From positions 422,934 through 486,933 of the forward strand of contig NZ_KE384037.1 of assembly GCF_000423565.1 (NCBI RefSeq): a stretch of 64,000 nucleotides of DNA, read 5' to 3'. The stretch's first letter is position 1; every line of letters begins with the position of its first letter. The notes beneath the pieces are model-generated. The model saw only the letters and a program-made list of their open reading frames with translations, made no database searches and was not told where the DNA came from. The DNA is from Runella zeae DSM 19591. Lineage in GTDB: Bacteria > Bacteroidota > Bacteroidia > Cytophagales > Spirosomataceae. Positions 55,855 to 64,000 of this stretch are shown piece by piece. Made by a program: the position numbers and the translations under genes.

Positions 55855-58800
55855 GGTTTACTAATAACAATCTTTTTGGTTTGCTTAAATTCTTTGGACA
55901 AAACCTGCAAATAGTAGGTTCCGATGGCTAAATTCCTAAAATCAAATTGTACTTGTGTATTAAGAGAAGGAAGTTCTGCCGTACTTACTACTTTTCCAGT
56001 CACATCATACACCACAACCGTAGCATCTTTCAAATTTTCGAGCGTCTCCACAATCACTTTACCGTCAAAAGAAGGATTAGGATAAACACCCAATCCCGTA
56101 CTTGAGGCATCAATCTCAAACGCATAAGCAGTGGATATTTTGGAAACGCAAGTCAAGGTAGAGCTATGCTGAACCGACGAAAAAACCGTATAGCTACCCA
56201 CTTGCCCTGTTTTGAGATAAGGCTGTGTATCTCCAATATTCTGGTTGTTTACTTTCCATGTATAAGTAGCTGTGGGAGTGATATTATCCACTTGGAGACT
56301 ATACACACCTACCTTTGCAATGACAGGTGTGGCGGGTAAAGTCTTTACATCTACCCGTACCGAGCTAGAAAATGGTGATTGACAACCAATTTCATCTCTG
56401 AGTCTAGCGGCATAATTGCCCGACTGCTTGGCAATAATCCGCGCTGCTTCTTCGCTGGTATTCCAGATTACTTGCAGAGGAGCATCTACCCGCAATGCTA
56501 CTTGGTCACCGTCACAAAAAGTAGTTCGCCCCTCAGCTATCACCGTAGGTGCGTTAGGCAAAGGATTTACTTTGATAAAAATAGGCTCAGAAGCAGCAGA
56601 AGCACAGCCAAACTGATTACGTACTACTACCGTATAATTACCCTGTACATTGACAGATATACTCTTGGTATTGCCCTGATTAGACCACTGATAAGCACTA
56701 GCATCGGTGGCGGTAAGTGTAACAGTCTTATCGGCACAAATAGCCGTAGGGCCTGTAGCAGTGATAGTAGGACGATCGGGAATTGGATTGACCACAATCT
56801 GTACCGCTTGTGAAGCAGGTGAGGTGCAGCCTGTTCGGGGTTCGAAAACGGTAGCACTTACCTGCCCCGCCGAAAACACCGTGATACTTCTTCCTCGGCC
56901 TCCATTGCTCCAATTAAACACTTCTCCTGGCGAAGTAATAGTGAGTACCGTATTATCAAACATACAGAAGGTAGTAGGCTTTTCGTTGGTTATAGTGGGT
57001 GCTGCGGGCAAAGGGTGGACTGTCACCACAAACGCATCCGAAACCGACCGACAACCATTATCATCAACGTAGCTTACGTTATAATTTCCTCCTTTGGTAG
57101 CTACTATGCTTTGGGTTGTCTGAAAACTACTCCAGTTGATTCCCCTATCATAATTTGTAGACAAGGTCACCTGCCCCCCGTCACAAAAGGTAGTAGGGCC
57201 TTGCGCTGTGATGATTGGTTTGGCTGGAAGGGGATTGACTCTTAATGAGATTACATTGGAAGGCAATGACTGACATTGGTTGGCATCCACCGTTCTGACC
57301 GAATACTGACTACTGATATTGACCGTTACACTTCGAGTATTTTGACCATTACTCCAAATATAACCTGACTGCTCGGAAGAAGTAAGTGTTACAACTTCAT
57401 TTTCACAAATCACTGGGTTTCGGTCGACTGTAATAGTAGGTGCTGCTGGCAATGGATTGACTTTGACATTTACCACCTCAGAGGTAGCCGAGGTACAACC
57501 ATTGGCGTCAGTGACTGTAAGCGAAAAATCCCCCGGTTTGGAAATAGTGAGGCGTCTTGATTTTTCGCCATTGTTCCAATTATAAATCGCAGAACTACTA
57601 GCAGCCAAAACAGTGTAGTCACCTTCGCAAAAAGTAGTAGGCCGTTCGCGCGTGATGATTGGAGTACTTGGGAGAGGATTTACGGTAACGGTAATATTAT
57701 TAGAAATTCCGTCACAGCCATTAGCATCTCTAAAGCGCACATTGTAAGTACCCGAACTACTGATTTCAACATCTTTAGTTTGCTGTCCAGTGCTCCAGAT
57801 ATTTCCTGAAGCATAATTGGACGAAAGAAGTACCTTTCCTCCTTCGCAGAAAGTAGTATTTCCAGAAGCCGAAATACTCGGTGCAGCAGGGGGGCTGTTT
57901 ACTTGTACACTCAAACTAGTAGGTTCCGAAATACAACCTTGCGCATCTAGGACTCTTACTTCATAGTTTCCGGTGTTTCGCGCCACCACATTCCGACCTC
58001 TATCGCCTGTAGACCAACGGTATTCGGCGGCTTCGGTGGCTGTAAGCGTGACTTCCCCCCCTTGACAAAAAGTAGTTGCTCCCGAAGGCGAAATAGTCGG
58101 TTTTGCGGGGGGAGCACCCGTAAAAGAAGTAACCGTAATACTCGCTTGGGCAGAGCAGCCATATAAGTTTTTGGTAGAGACTGTATAAGTTCCCGAAGAG
58201 TTCACCTCTAAGCGTTGATTAGTAGACCCTGTATTCCATTGATTATTAGAAGGATTACTAGAAATAAGGGTCACACTACTACCTTGACAAAGTGGCAATT
58301 TGCCATCTACTTGGATATTTACAGCCGCACTTTGGATATCATTGGGGACATTGATTTGGGGCGTGAAATATACATTCCCAGCTCCATCTCGTATGGTAGC
58401 TTGATAATTGCCTGGCCCAAAATTGACCGATGATCCCTGTGCTCCGTTGTTCCATTGTACCGAAGTAAACACACCCTGCACATTGATATTGAGCTGATTG
58501 CCACTCACACAGCTCACCGAGAAGCTAGGGTAATTTCCTGTTTGAGGAAAACACGAATTAAAAAAGTTATCATCCAAAGAGTTGCTCCAAGCATTGGCTA
58601 AATCTGATAAGCCTTGATTTTGAAAATGAAACCCATCGGGGCGAGGGACTTGGATTCCGTCAGTATTAGGGCCAAAAAACACCGCATGAGTATTTGTCAC
58701 TAGCTCATTTTGTCCATTGATAACTTCTTGATTACTTCCTTTTGAATTATAATAAGATACTCTCGAAATCACCCATCCGATGTCCCTACCAAAATGCTGA

Positions 58801-59681
58801 CGGGATTTGCTGATTATGTTTTGAAGGTTGTTCCGGTAAGTTCCAGCAGAAGTATTGAGCTGATTATCAGCCTCTCCTTGGTGCCACAGCACCGCCCTTA
58901 ACCCTGTAGTACTTGCATAATAGTTGAGCGCCATCCGAAGATTTCCGTAAGGCTGCCCTATGGGATAAGAGTCATTGACATAAATACTATTGGTGATTCC
59001 GCCATCTACGGTTTCACTCCAGTTTTTGGAGGCTGTTCCTTCCCAAGCTGCATTATAAAACAAAATAGGGACATTTAGCCGACTTGCTAGGATATCCCCT
59101 AAGCGTCCCCAACACCACGCAGAAAGACCTCTAGGACCAATGTCGCTATTGTCTCCCATTCTCACAAAATTGGGCTGGGGAAAGCTGTTATTTTGATTGG
59201 TTACGTTACGATAATTAACACAATTGACGCGGTCGTCGCCTGTCCCGGGGGCTCCGTAATTATAAAACCCTTGGGCATTGGATTGGCCTGCCACCAAAAA
59301 CACCTCTCCTACACCCACCCTTTGAAGCTCGGCAGTACTGATGACATTGTTATTGAATATTCCACGTACTTGCAATTCATACCATCCGCCTCTTACCTGA
59401 ATTTTACCTGAATAAAATCCCCCTTGAGGGGCATTTTGAAGCACACGCCAGTCGGTTTGTTCGCCTTGGCCAGCGCTCATTGGTACCACCCTGACTTCTA
59501 CTCTATCTATATTTTGAGAATATTGTCCTGTAACAAAAATGGTACCGTTGCCGCCATTATCACGCTGAAATACAATTCTACTCGTAGGGAAAGTAATGTT
59601 GATTTGCCCCCAAACGGCTAAAGGAAAAAGAAGGCAACCTAAACTACGCAAAAAAGGAAGAAAGTAATTGTTCAATTTCAT
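55851..59681 (-). CDS. Secreted sialate-O-acetylesterase-like esterase with nine Ig-like repeats and T9SS sorting domain
   Basis: A 1276-aa protein. Signal peptide to about residue 25 (LGCLLFPLAVWGQ). Residues 110-390: SGNH-type esterase domain, GQSNAQGF as nucleophile motif and WHQGEADNQ as block with Glu/Asp/His residues, like the SASA family. Residues 440-1150: nine repeats of about 73-76 aa, each with a C-terminal cysteine-loop (TTFCxGG/D...xxGC) and PLPAAP-type linkers. C-terminal domain with YPNPSFDG and GTYYLQVLSKEFKQTKKIVI is a type A T9SS sorting signal. It should be exported by T9SS and act on cell-surface or environmental glycans. Overlaps aroE by 4 nt. Confidence 0.88.
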   Translation of the reverse strand: MKLNNYFLPFLRSLGCLLFPLAVWGQINITFPTSRIVFQRDNGGNGTIFVTGQYSQNIDRVEVRVVPMSAGQGEQTDWRVLQNAPQGGFYSGKIQVRGGWYELQVRGIFNNNVISTAELQRVGVGEVFLVAGQSNAQGFYNYGAPGTGDDRVNCVNYRNVTNQNNSFPQPNFVRMGDNSDIGPRGLSAWCWGRLGDILASRLNVPILFYNAAWEGTASKNWSETVDGGITNSIYVNDSYPIGQPYGNLRMALNYYASTTGLRAVLWHQGEADNQLNTSAGTYRNNLQNIISKSRQHFGRDIGWVISRVSYYNSKGSNQEVINGQNELVTNTHAVFFGPNTDGIQVPRPDGFHFQNQGLSDLANAWSNSLDDNFFNSCFPQTGNYPSFSVSCVSGNQLNINVQGVFTSVQWNNGAQGSSVNFGPGNYQATIRDGAGNVYFTPQINVPNDIQSAAVNIQVDGKLPLCQGSSVTLISSNPSNNQWNTGSTNQRLEVNSSGTYTVSTKNLYGCSAQASITVTSFTGAPPAKPTISPSGATTFCQGGEVTLTATEAAEYRWSTGDRGRNVVARNTGNYEVRVLDAQGCISEPTSLSVQVNSPPAAPSISASGNTTFCEGGKVLLSSNYASGNIWSTGQQTKDVEISSSGTYNVRFRDANGCDGISNNITVTVNPLPSTPIITRERPTTFCEGDYTVLAASSSAIYNWNNGEKSRRLTISKPGDFSLTVTDANGCTSATSEVVNVKVNPLPAAPTITVDRNPVICENEVVTLTSSEQSGYIWSNGQNTRSVTVNISSQYSVRTVDANQCQSLPSNVISLRVNPLPAKPIITAQGPTTFCDGGQVTLSTNYDRGINWSSFQTTQSIVATKGGNYNVSYVDDNGCRSVSDAFVVTVHPLPAAPTITNEKPTTFCMFDNTVLTITSPGEVFNWSNGGRGRSITVFSAGQVSATVFEPRTGCTSPASQAVQIVVNPIPDRPTITATGPTAICADKTVTLTATDASAYQWSNQGNTKSISVNVQGNYTVVVRNQFGCASAASEPIFIKVNPLPNAPTVIAEGRTTFCDGDQVALRVDAPLQVIWNTSEEAARIIAKQSGNYAARLRDEIGCQSPFSSSVRVDVKTLPATPVIAKVGVYSLQVDNITPTATYTWKVNNQNIGDTQPYLKTGQVGSYTVFSSVQHSSTLTCVSKISTAYAFEIDASSTGLGVYPNPSFDGKVIVETLENLKDATVVVYDVTGKVVSTAELPSLNTQVQFDFRNLAIGTYYLQVLSKEFKQTKKIVISKP

Positions 59682-59784
59682 TTGTAATTATTTTGGTGGA
59701 ATATATTATCATTTTAATAATAGGCATCACAAACCATACCAACTCCATTTCCCAAAACTTCCTTCGCCTTTAACTATGAGGGAG

Positions 59785-60777
59785 TTAGCTATTCAGTGTT
59801 TTCCAAATCAAATCTTTTAGTTCATTGATTCCTTCTTGGGTTACCGACGATGTAAATACGTAAGGCACCTCCGAAGGTATTTTTTTCAACACCTCTTTTT
59901 TTGTTTCTTCATCTACCAAATCCCCTTTGGAGATAGCCAACAGATGAGCTTTATCGAGTAATGTCGCATCATACACTTCAAGCTCGTGAAGGAGCGTGCG
60001 ATATTCTTTTCCGACGTCTTCGCTCGTGGCAGGTATCAAAAACAACAAAATAGAGTTGCGTTCAATATGCCTCAAAAACCTCAACCCTAAGCCCTTACCT
60101 TGCGACGCGCCCTCAATAATTCCGGGTATATCGGCCATCACAAACGATTTAAAATCGCGATAAGACACAACACCCAAGTTAGGCACAAGCGTCGTAAAGG
60201 GATAATCGGCGATTTCGGGACGCGCTGCCGAAACTGTCGACAGCAGCGTAGATTTACCAGCATTCGGAAAACCTACCAGACCTACATCGGCCAAAAGTTT
60301 CAACTCCAACACCACCCACTCTTCTAGCCCACCTTCGCCCGGCTGAGCATGAAGGGGCGTTTGATTGGTGGACGATTTGAAATGATGATTTCCCAATCCT
60401 CCGCGACCACCTTTCAACAAAATCACTTCTTGACCAGCTTCAGTTACTTCCGCCAAAATCTCACCTGTTTCGGAATGCTTGGCTACTGTGCCTAGGGGTA
60501 CTTCTATTATGACGTCATTTCCTTGCTTTCCGTTGCAACGGGCGCCGCTTCCAGCTTGACCATTTTCGGCTTTGATGTGTTTTTGATATTTCAAGTGTAG
60601 TAATGTCCACAATTGAGGATTTGCTTTTAATATAACGTGCCCCCCCCGTCCTCCGTCACCTCCATCGGGGCCGCCTTTATCTACAAATTTTTCACGACGA
60701 AAGTGTACAGATCCTGCGCCTCCAGCTCCTGAACGGCAATTTATTTTTACGTAATCTATAAAGTTTGAACTAGCCAT
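59785..60777 (-). CDS. obgE: GTPase Obg
   Basis: A 330-aa GTPase involved in ribosome assembly. N-terminal glycine-rich Obg fold ([25 protein letters not shown]), G1 [10 protein letters not shown]3 [10 protein letters not shown] and a G4 variant SKGD (usually NKxD). The C-terminal OCT domain is absent, as in other Bacteroidota. I use the ATG at 60777; an ATG at 60795 adds six residues. Separated from adk by a terminator. Confidence 0.95.
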   Translation of the reverse strand: MASSNFIDYVKINCRSGAGGAGSVHFRREKFVDKGGPDGGDGGRGGHVILKANPQLWTLLHLKYQKHIKAENGQAGSGARCNGKQGNDVIIEVPLGTVAKHSETGEILAEVTEAGQEVILLKGGRGGLGNHHFKSSTNQTPLHAQPGEGGLEEWVVLELKLLADVGLVGFPNAGKSTLLSTVSAARPEIADYPFTTLVPNLGVVSYRDFKSFVMADIPGIIEGASQGKGLGLRFLRHIERNSILLFLIPATSEDVGKEYRTLLHELEVYDATLLDKAHLLAISKGDLVDEETKKEVLKKIPSEVPYVFTSSVTQEGINELKDLIWKTLNS

Positions 60778-60843
60778 ATTGATGTGCCAAAGCACAATTT
60801 ATTCGTTATCAATTGATTAAAGATAGGTGTGAATATAAACAAA

Positions 60844-60881
60844 AACTCGTGTGGCTACCTTAAATTTTGGCCACACGAGTT
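60844..60881 (-). terminator. Terminator between adk and obgE
   Basis: AACTCGTGTGGC (60844-60855) and GCCACACGAGTT (60870-60881), 12-bp arms, 14-nt loop; on the minus strand the stem is followed by TTTTTGTTT. Confidence 0.75.
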
Positions 60882-60934
60882 ACAAATTTCGCAAAGAAAT
60901 AGCAGAGTATATATGAATCTACGGGTTAAATTTA

Positions 60935-61504
60935 TTATTCGGCATCAATCGCCTCACATAAATTCCCAAAAATAGTTTCAATTTGACCGATTCCGTTCAC
61001 GACCGTAAGCTTACCTTGCGATTCATAATAAGGCAAAACATGAACCGTTTTATTAAAATATTCATCGATTCTTTTTACCAATTTTTCTTCGTCATCATCA
61101 GCGCGGCCACTGATTTTTTTACGCTCGGCAATACGTCGTTTTAGCTCGGCTTCGTCCACATCCAATTGCAATACAGTCTTGATGTGGGCATTTTTGGTAG
61201 CTAAAAAAGCATCTAAGGCTTCTGCCTGTGGTACCGTACGCGGAAATCCATCAAAAATAATGCCCTTGGCATCAGGATTTTTTTGTACTTCTTCCTCTAG
61301 CATATCTATGGTCACTGAATCAGGCACCAAGATACCATTGTCCAGTAAATCTTTGACACGCTTACCCAGCTCGGTTTGCTCTTTGATGTGCATCCTGAAC
61401 AAATCTCCGGTGGAAATGTGAACCAATTGGTATTTTTCGATGAGTTTAGCAGCTTGAGTGCCTTTGCCCGCACCCGGAGGGCCAAAAAGTACAATGTTAA
61501 GCAT
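60935..61504 (-). CDS. adk: Adenylate kinase
   Basis: A 189-aa nucleotide kinase converting AMP + ATP to 2 ADP. P-loop GPPGAGKGTQ, AMP-binding STGDLFR, FDGFPRTVPQAEA, and a short LID (SGRADDDEEKLVKR). A minus-strand TAAATTTG at 61561-61568 may be its -7 element, giving a leader of about 50 nt. Confidence 0.96.
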   Translation of the reverse strand: MLNIVLFGPPGAGKGTQAAKLIEKYQLVHISTGDLFRMHIKEQTELGKRVKDLLDNGILVPDSVTIDMLEEEVQKNPDAKGIIFDGFPRTVPQAEALDAFLATKNAHIKTVLQLDVDEAELKRRIAERKKISGRADDDEEKLVKRIDEYFNKTVHVLPYYESQGKLTVVNGIGQIETIFGNLCEAIDAE

Positions 61505-61698
61505 CTGACAGAAAGTGCGTTTGATGGAGGTAGTGCTATAAATTTGAGTGGTTTAATGCGCAAATTTACAATTTCGTAACACTCTTTAACTGTTTTTGAC
61601 AACAAATTAAAAAATGAATCTGCTAAAAGGGGTAGTTGGGTATAAAAAGTGCCACTATGAACAATCGCCAAATGCAAACCATTAGCAAATATCTTTTC

Positions 61699-61810
61699 TC
61701 AAAGTTCTTTGGAAACGACTCCCCAAACTTTTACAAAGCCTTCTTCATGATCGAAGAAACTATCATAATTGTTGAGCAAACAGATCGCTTCGTATTCTTT
61801 CCTCGGCGAT
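61699..61810 (-). pseudogene. C-terminal fragment of an unidentified gene
   Basis: Read on the minus strand in a third frame, codons give EYEAICLLNNYDSFFDHEEG and end VWGVVSKEL before TGA (61701-61699). This protein-like tail has no start and runs straight into the fibronectin fragment, so it is likely left over from a rearrangement or the end of the same decayed gene. Not identified. Confidence 0.4.
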
Positions 61811-62267
61811 GTTCCACCGCTGCACTTCACTCGCTTCGCTGGGCACTAAGCTCCCGCAATCGGTGCGCATGCGAAACAAATACGTCTGACGGCTCAATAG
61901 CTCACTCACCACCTGCGTCGTAGCCGTGGTTTTCAGGGTTGTCCACGATACATCCCCCTCGGCTTGGTATTCTACTAGGTACGATTGGGCCTGCGACACG
62001 GCTTGCCATTGTAATTGTACCCGGTCAGATGATACGGATTTGATGCTAAAAATAGGTGGAACGCAGGGCTGACCGTACCGAAACCAAGTGGTGTCCACTG
62101 AAAAACCACTTAGTGACACTCGTGTTGGAAACCACCTGACCCGTAGATGCCTCAAAAGCCTGCACCGAAATCGTATAAAAGCCTTCTGGTAAAGACAGAT
62201 TGTAGGCATCCACCACATCCATGCCCTCGGCTTGTAGGGCTACTAAGTAAGTGATTCTTATGAGGAG
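61763..62267 (-). pseudogene. Remnant of a fibronectin-type-III repeat protein, frameshifted
   Basis: Two minus-strand frames carry related sequence: 62267 to about 62100 codes ITYLVALQAEGMDVVDAYN, GFYTISVQAFEASTGQVV and KWF; the next frame from about 62100 to 61763 codes PPIFSIKSVSSDRVQLQW and YLVEYQAEGDVSWTTL, an Ig/fibronectin-like block. Deleting one base from the A run at 62101-62105 joins them. The fragment has no start, and stops at 61763. It resembles internal pieces of very large Bacteroidota surface proteins. Confidence 0.65.
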
Positions 62268-62308
62268 TCATTACGCATTGTGTATAATCATCAAATAACA
62301 AAGCAGAA

Positions 62309-63526
62309 TTATTTCGATTTAGCTTTCAAAAACACATAATTAAGTGTGATGTAAGGGCTATCCACAAGTAAGTGCCACCCCATCCGACGTGGCTGCTCTT
62401 TGGTTTTGTTGATATAAAAACGGCCCAATTGCGACTCTAAAATAAAATGCTTCCCCAAAAAGTACGACAGGCCATAATCTAAGCCTCCCCCGTAATAAAA
62501 TGCTTCATCAGAATCGTTGTAACTATGCGTACTGCTATCATAGTAACTATGCGTACTGCTATCATAAAATAATTTAGATTTATAGAATGAAATATTCGCC
62601 GTAACCCGTGTATATAGTTTCAAGCGCCCTTTACCATAAAACTGCTTAAAATAAGGCAAAAAATCATGATACATATACATGTACTTTCGGACTGTTTCTG
62701 ATGAATATTGATCTGCAGAGGTATGGGATGTTTCTTGCACAGCTTCATAATCAACAGATAAATCAAAGCCTAATAGCTTGTTTGTTGCTATAAAACATCC
62801 CAATCCGATTCCATAAGAATCATAACTAATATCCTGTGTTTCTGTTGAATTATCAGACGACAAAAGGTAAGATGAATATTTATATTGGTTTACCGTATTT
62901 CTTGAAAAAGAGCCGCTAACCATCCAATTGCCCCGTTGGGTTTGGGCCAAGTATTGTGTGGCAGTATCTTTGATAGATAATGGCCTGAGCGAGTAGGTAA
63001 AACCAAAGGACAAACCGCTCATGGAAAGCGGAAAGCCAACAGAGGCGGTTTTTGCAATTAAACATATTCGCCGACCCAAGGGATACATTGCCCCTACTTC
63101 AAACATTAATTGGCCTTGGGTGTTTTTGTGGTGAGATACATTAATTTTATCATCCAAATCATTAAATCGATAATCAACGTTTTCGGTCAGAAATAAACCC
63201 GCCCCGCCAAAAACAAACAATTTAGCACCGACTGACACATACTTTCGGGCCGATAATTGCACTGATGATCGAGTATATTTTAGGCCTAGAGAGCTACGAT
63301 TCAACAGAAGGTTTACGGTAGAGTGTAGTGCAAAGCCTTTGGCTACAAAGTGAGTATAGTCAATACCCGGGTTCAGTTCCAATACCGGTATATCTGAGTC
63401 AAAATAATGCTCGGGTACTGTGAGACTGCCCCAAATGTATTTATTCCCTTTTTCGATTTGTCCGTAAGCCCAAAAGGGGCAGGCTAAAACAATGACAATG
63501 GAGGTAAGAGTGAAAAAATGTTTCAT
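62309..63526 (-). CDS. Probable outer-membrane beta-barrel protein, function unknown
   Basis: A 405-aa protein with a signal peptide (MKHFFTLTSIVIVLACPFWAYG) and amphipathic beta strands ending in an aromatic residue, alternating GLGLSYG-like patterns and a C-terminal YITLNYVFLKAKSK, as in beta-barrels. A tandem 24-bp duplication (62521-62568) encodes YYDSSTHS repeats. No named family recognised. Downstream lies the fibronectin remnant; it shares strand with the next upstream gene. Confidence 0.65.
   Translation of the reverse strand: MKHFFTLTSIVIVLACPFWAYGQIEKGNKYIWGSLTVPEHYFDSDIPVLELNPGIDYTHFVAKGFALHSTVNLLLNRSSLGLKYTRSSVQLSARKYVSVGAKLFVFGGAGLFLTENVDYRFNDLDDKINVSHHKNTQGQLMFEVGAMYPLGRRICLIAKTASVGFPLSMSGLSFGFTYSLRPLSIKDTATQYLAQTQRGNWMVSGSFSRNTVNQYKYSSYLLSSDNSTETQDISYDSYGIGLGCFIATNKLLGFDLSVDYEAVQETSHTSADQYSSETVRKYMYMYHDFLPYFKQFYGKGRLKLYTRVTANISFYKSKLFYDSSTHSYYDSSTHSYNDSDEAFYYGGGLDYGLSYFLGKHFILESQLGRFYINKTKEQPRRMGWHLLVDSPYITLNYVFLKAKSK
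62521..62568 (-). repeat. Tandem 24-bp duplication inside the beta-barrel gene
   Basis: AACTATGCGTACTGCTATCA starts at 62521 and recurs at 62545, encoding the YDSSTHSY repeat. The 24-bp unit (8 codons) keeps the frame, so it can expand or shrink without breaking the protein. Confidence 0.8.
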
Positions 63527-63618
63527 AAAAAATGATTATGCCGCCGAAGCAGCGGTGGATTGATTGTTAAAACGTGTTTATTGGATAGGGTTTGCTTCGT
63601 TGTAAACCAAAACACTGA

Positions 63619-63972
63619 TTAAATTTCTCGCTCAAAAATATGCAGCGTGCCGCTGCTGTCCAGTACGTAGAGTTTATTGTCTGATACTTGAATATCATTG
63701 ATGACAACATTCGTACGAGGAATTGTATCATAAAGTCGATAATACCATTCGATTTGTTTGGTTTGGCGATTTAATACGCCAATCGTAGCAATCTCAATAT
63801 CCCTGAAGTAGATATAATTATCATCAAAGGCGATACCCTCGGGGTCTGCCCAATCTATTTTATTATCACTTGGATAAAATAATTTAATTGGCACATACAT
63901 TTCCTGAACAACAGGCGTCTGTCCATGACAGATACTACTTAGCAGGAAGGAGAAATAAAAGAATCTTTTCAT
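63619..63972 (-). CDS. Small secreted protein, propeller-like strand pattern
   Basis: A 117-aa protein with a signal peptide (MKRFFYFSFLLSSICHGQ). DPEGIAFDDNYIYFRDIEIA, TKQIEWYY and NDKLYVLDSSGTLHIF look like one or two blades of a beta-propeller, so it may be a short or truncated relative. The gene starts 28 bp from the window end and lies upstream of the barrel-protein gene (92-bp gap). Confidence 0.6.
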   Translation of the reverse strand: MKRFFYFSFLLSSICHGQTPVVQEMYVPIKLFYPSDNKIDWADPEGIAFDDNYIYFRDIEIATIGVLNRQTKQIEWYYRLYDTIPRTNVVINDIQVSDNKLYVLDSSGTLHIFEREI

Positions 63973-64000
63973 AAGATAATCACTTCTGTAAGGCCACTAT

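Noticed and set aside
56379..57245. Open frames antisense to the esterase repeats
   Set aside because: Repeat-derived mirror frames without any conserved motif.

Overview
The window reads as a chromosomal segment of a Bacteroidota bacterium, most likely order Cytophagales (Spirosoma/Runella/Arcicella-like relatives); I do not call a genus. The signs are a gliding-motility-type (CHU_C) C-terminal domain and a type A type IX secretion (T9SS) sorting domain, lipoproteins with LxxC lipoboxes, LytS/LytTR signalling, GH106 and YdjC-type carbohydrate enzymes, promoters of the Bacteroidota TTG-N20-TAnnTTTG type, and the near absence of Shine-Dalgarno sequences. No rRNA, tRNA, CRISPR array, phage or transposase gene was seen.

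Layout. 1-1361: 3' end of a large secreted PKD/CHU_C protein. 1417-4107 (minus): Zn-peptidase, heptose-1-P adenylyltransferase, YbhN-like flippase, PanD. 4301-6571 (plus): RsmB-like rRNA methyltransferase and MurB. 6668-9127 (minus): ECF sigma factor, SDR protein, PrmA. 9215-13138 (plus): FAD/Fe-S dehydrogenase and an unknown secreted protein. 13142-15807 (minus): NarL-type regulator, a gene-free stretch, serine hydrolase. 15872-22635 (plus): YdjC deacetylase, then an ABC ATPase and its permease/M1-aminopeptidase partner, split by a 0.9-kb cluster of palindromic repeats that encloses a GIY-YIG nuclease gene.

22718-26906 is the accessory, AT-rich part: a Cap4/DUF4297-like nuclease joined to a STAND-type NTPase, interrupted by one in-frame TAA, and tail-to-tail with it an XRE/ImmA-IrrE regulator under a palindromic promoter-operator. 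This is the best candidate for an unusual (defence-type) system. 27084-33877: Dcp-like peptidase, OmpR regulator, MBL hydrolase, YceI, HisF, GNAT, CAP protein. 34261-38654: GltX, HisJ-like PHP phosphatase, a lipoprotein, a membrane protein/HTH pair, ferritin. 38655-41431 is gene-poor and AT-rich with an orphan protein and tandem paralogous lipoproteins. 41661-52839: GH106 enzyme, RecQ, oligopeptidase B, Uma2, gamma-carbonic anhydrase, LytS/LytTR pair, GDP-fucose synthase. 52882-61504 (minus): IspH, metallophosphoesterase, AroE coupled to a 1276-aa secreted esterase, Obg, Adk. 61699-62267 is a scar of decayed fragments, followed by two secreted or outer-membrane proteins of unknown role.

Most of the window is housekeeping (wall, nucleotide, isoprenoid, shikimate, histidine and tRNA-charging functions) in short operons separated by clear hairpin terminators. 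The unusual material is concentrated at 18.0-18.95 kb, 22.7-26.9 kb, 38.7-41.4 kb and 61.7-62.3 kb. Coordinates of motifs and repeats were read by eye; family assignments rest on recognised motifs, not on database searches.
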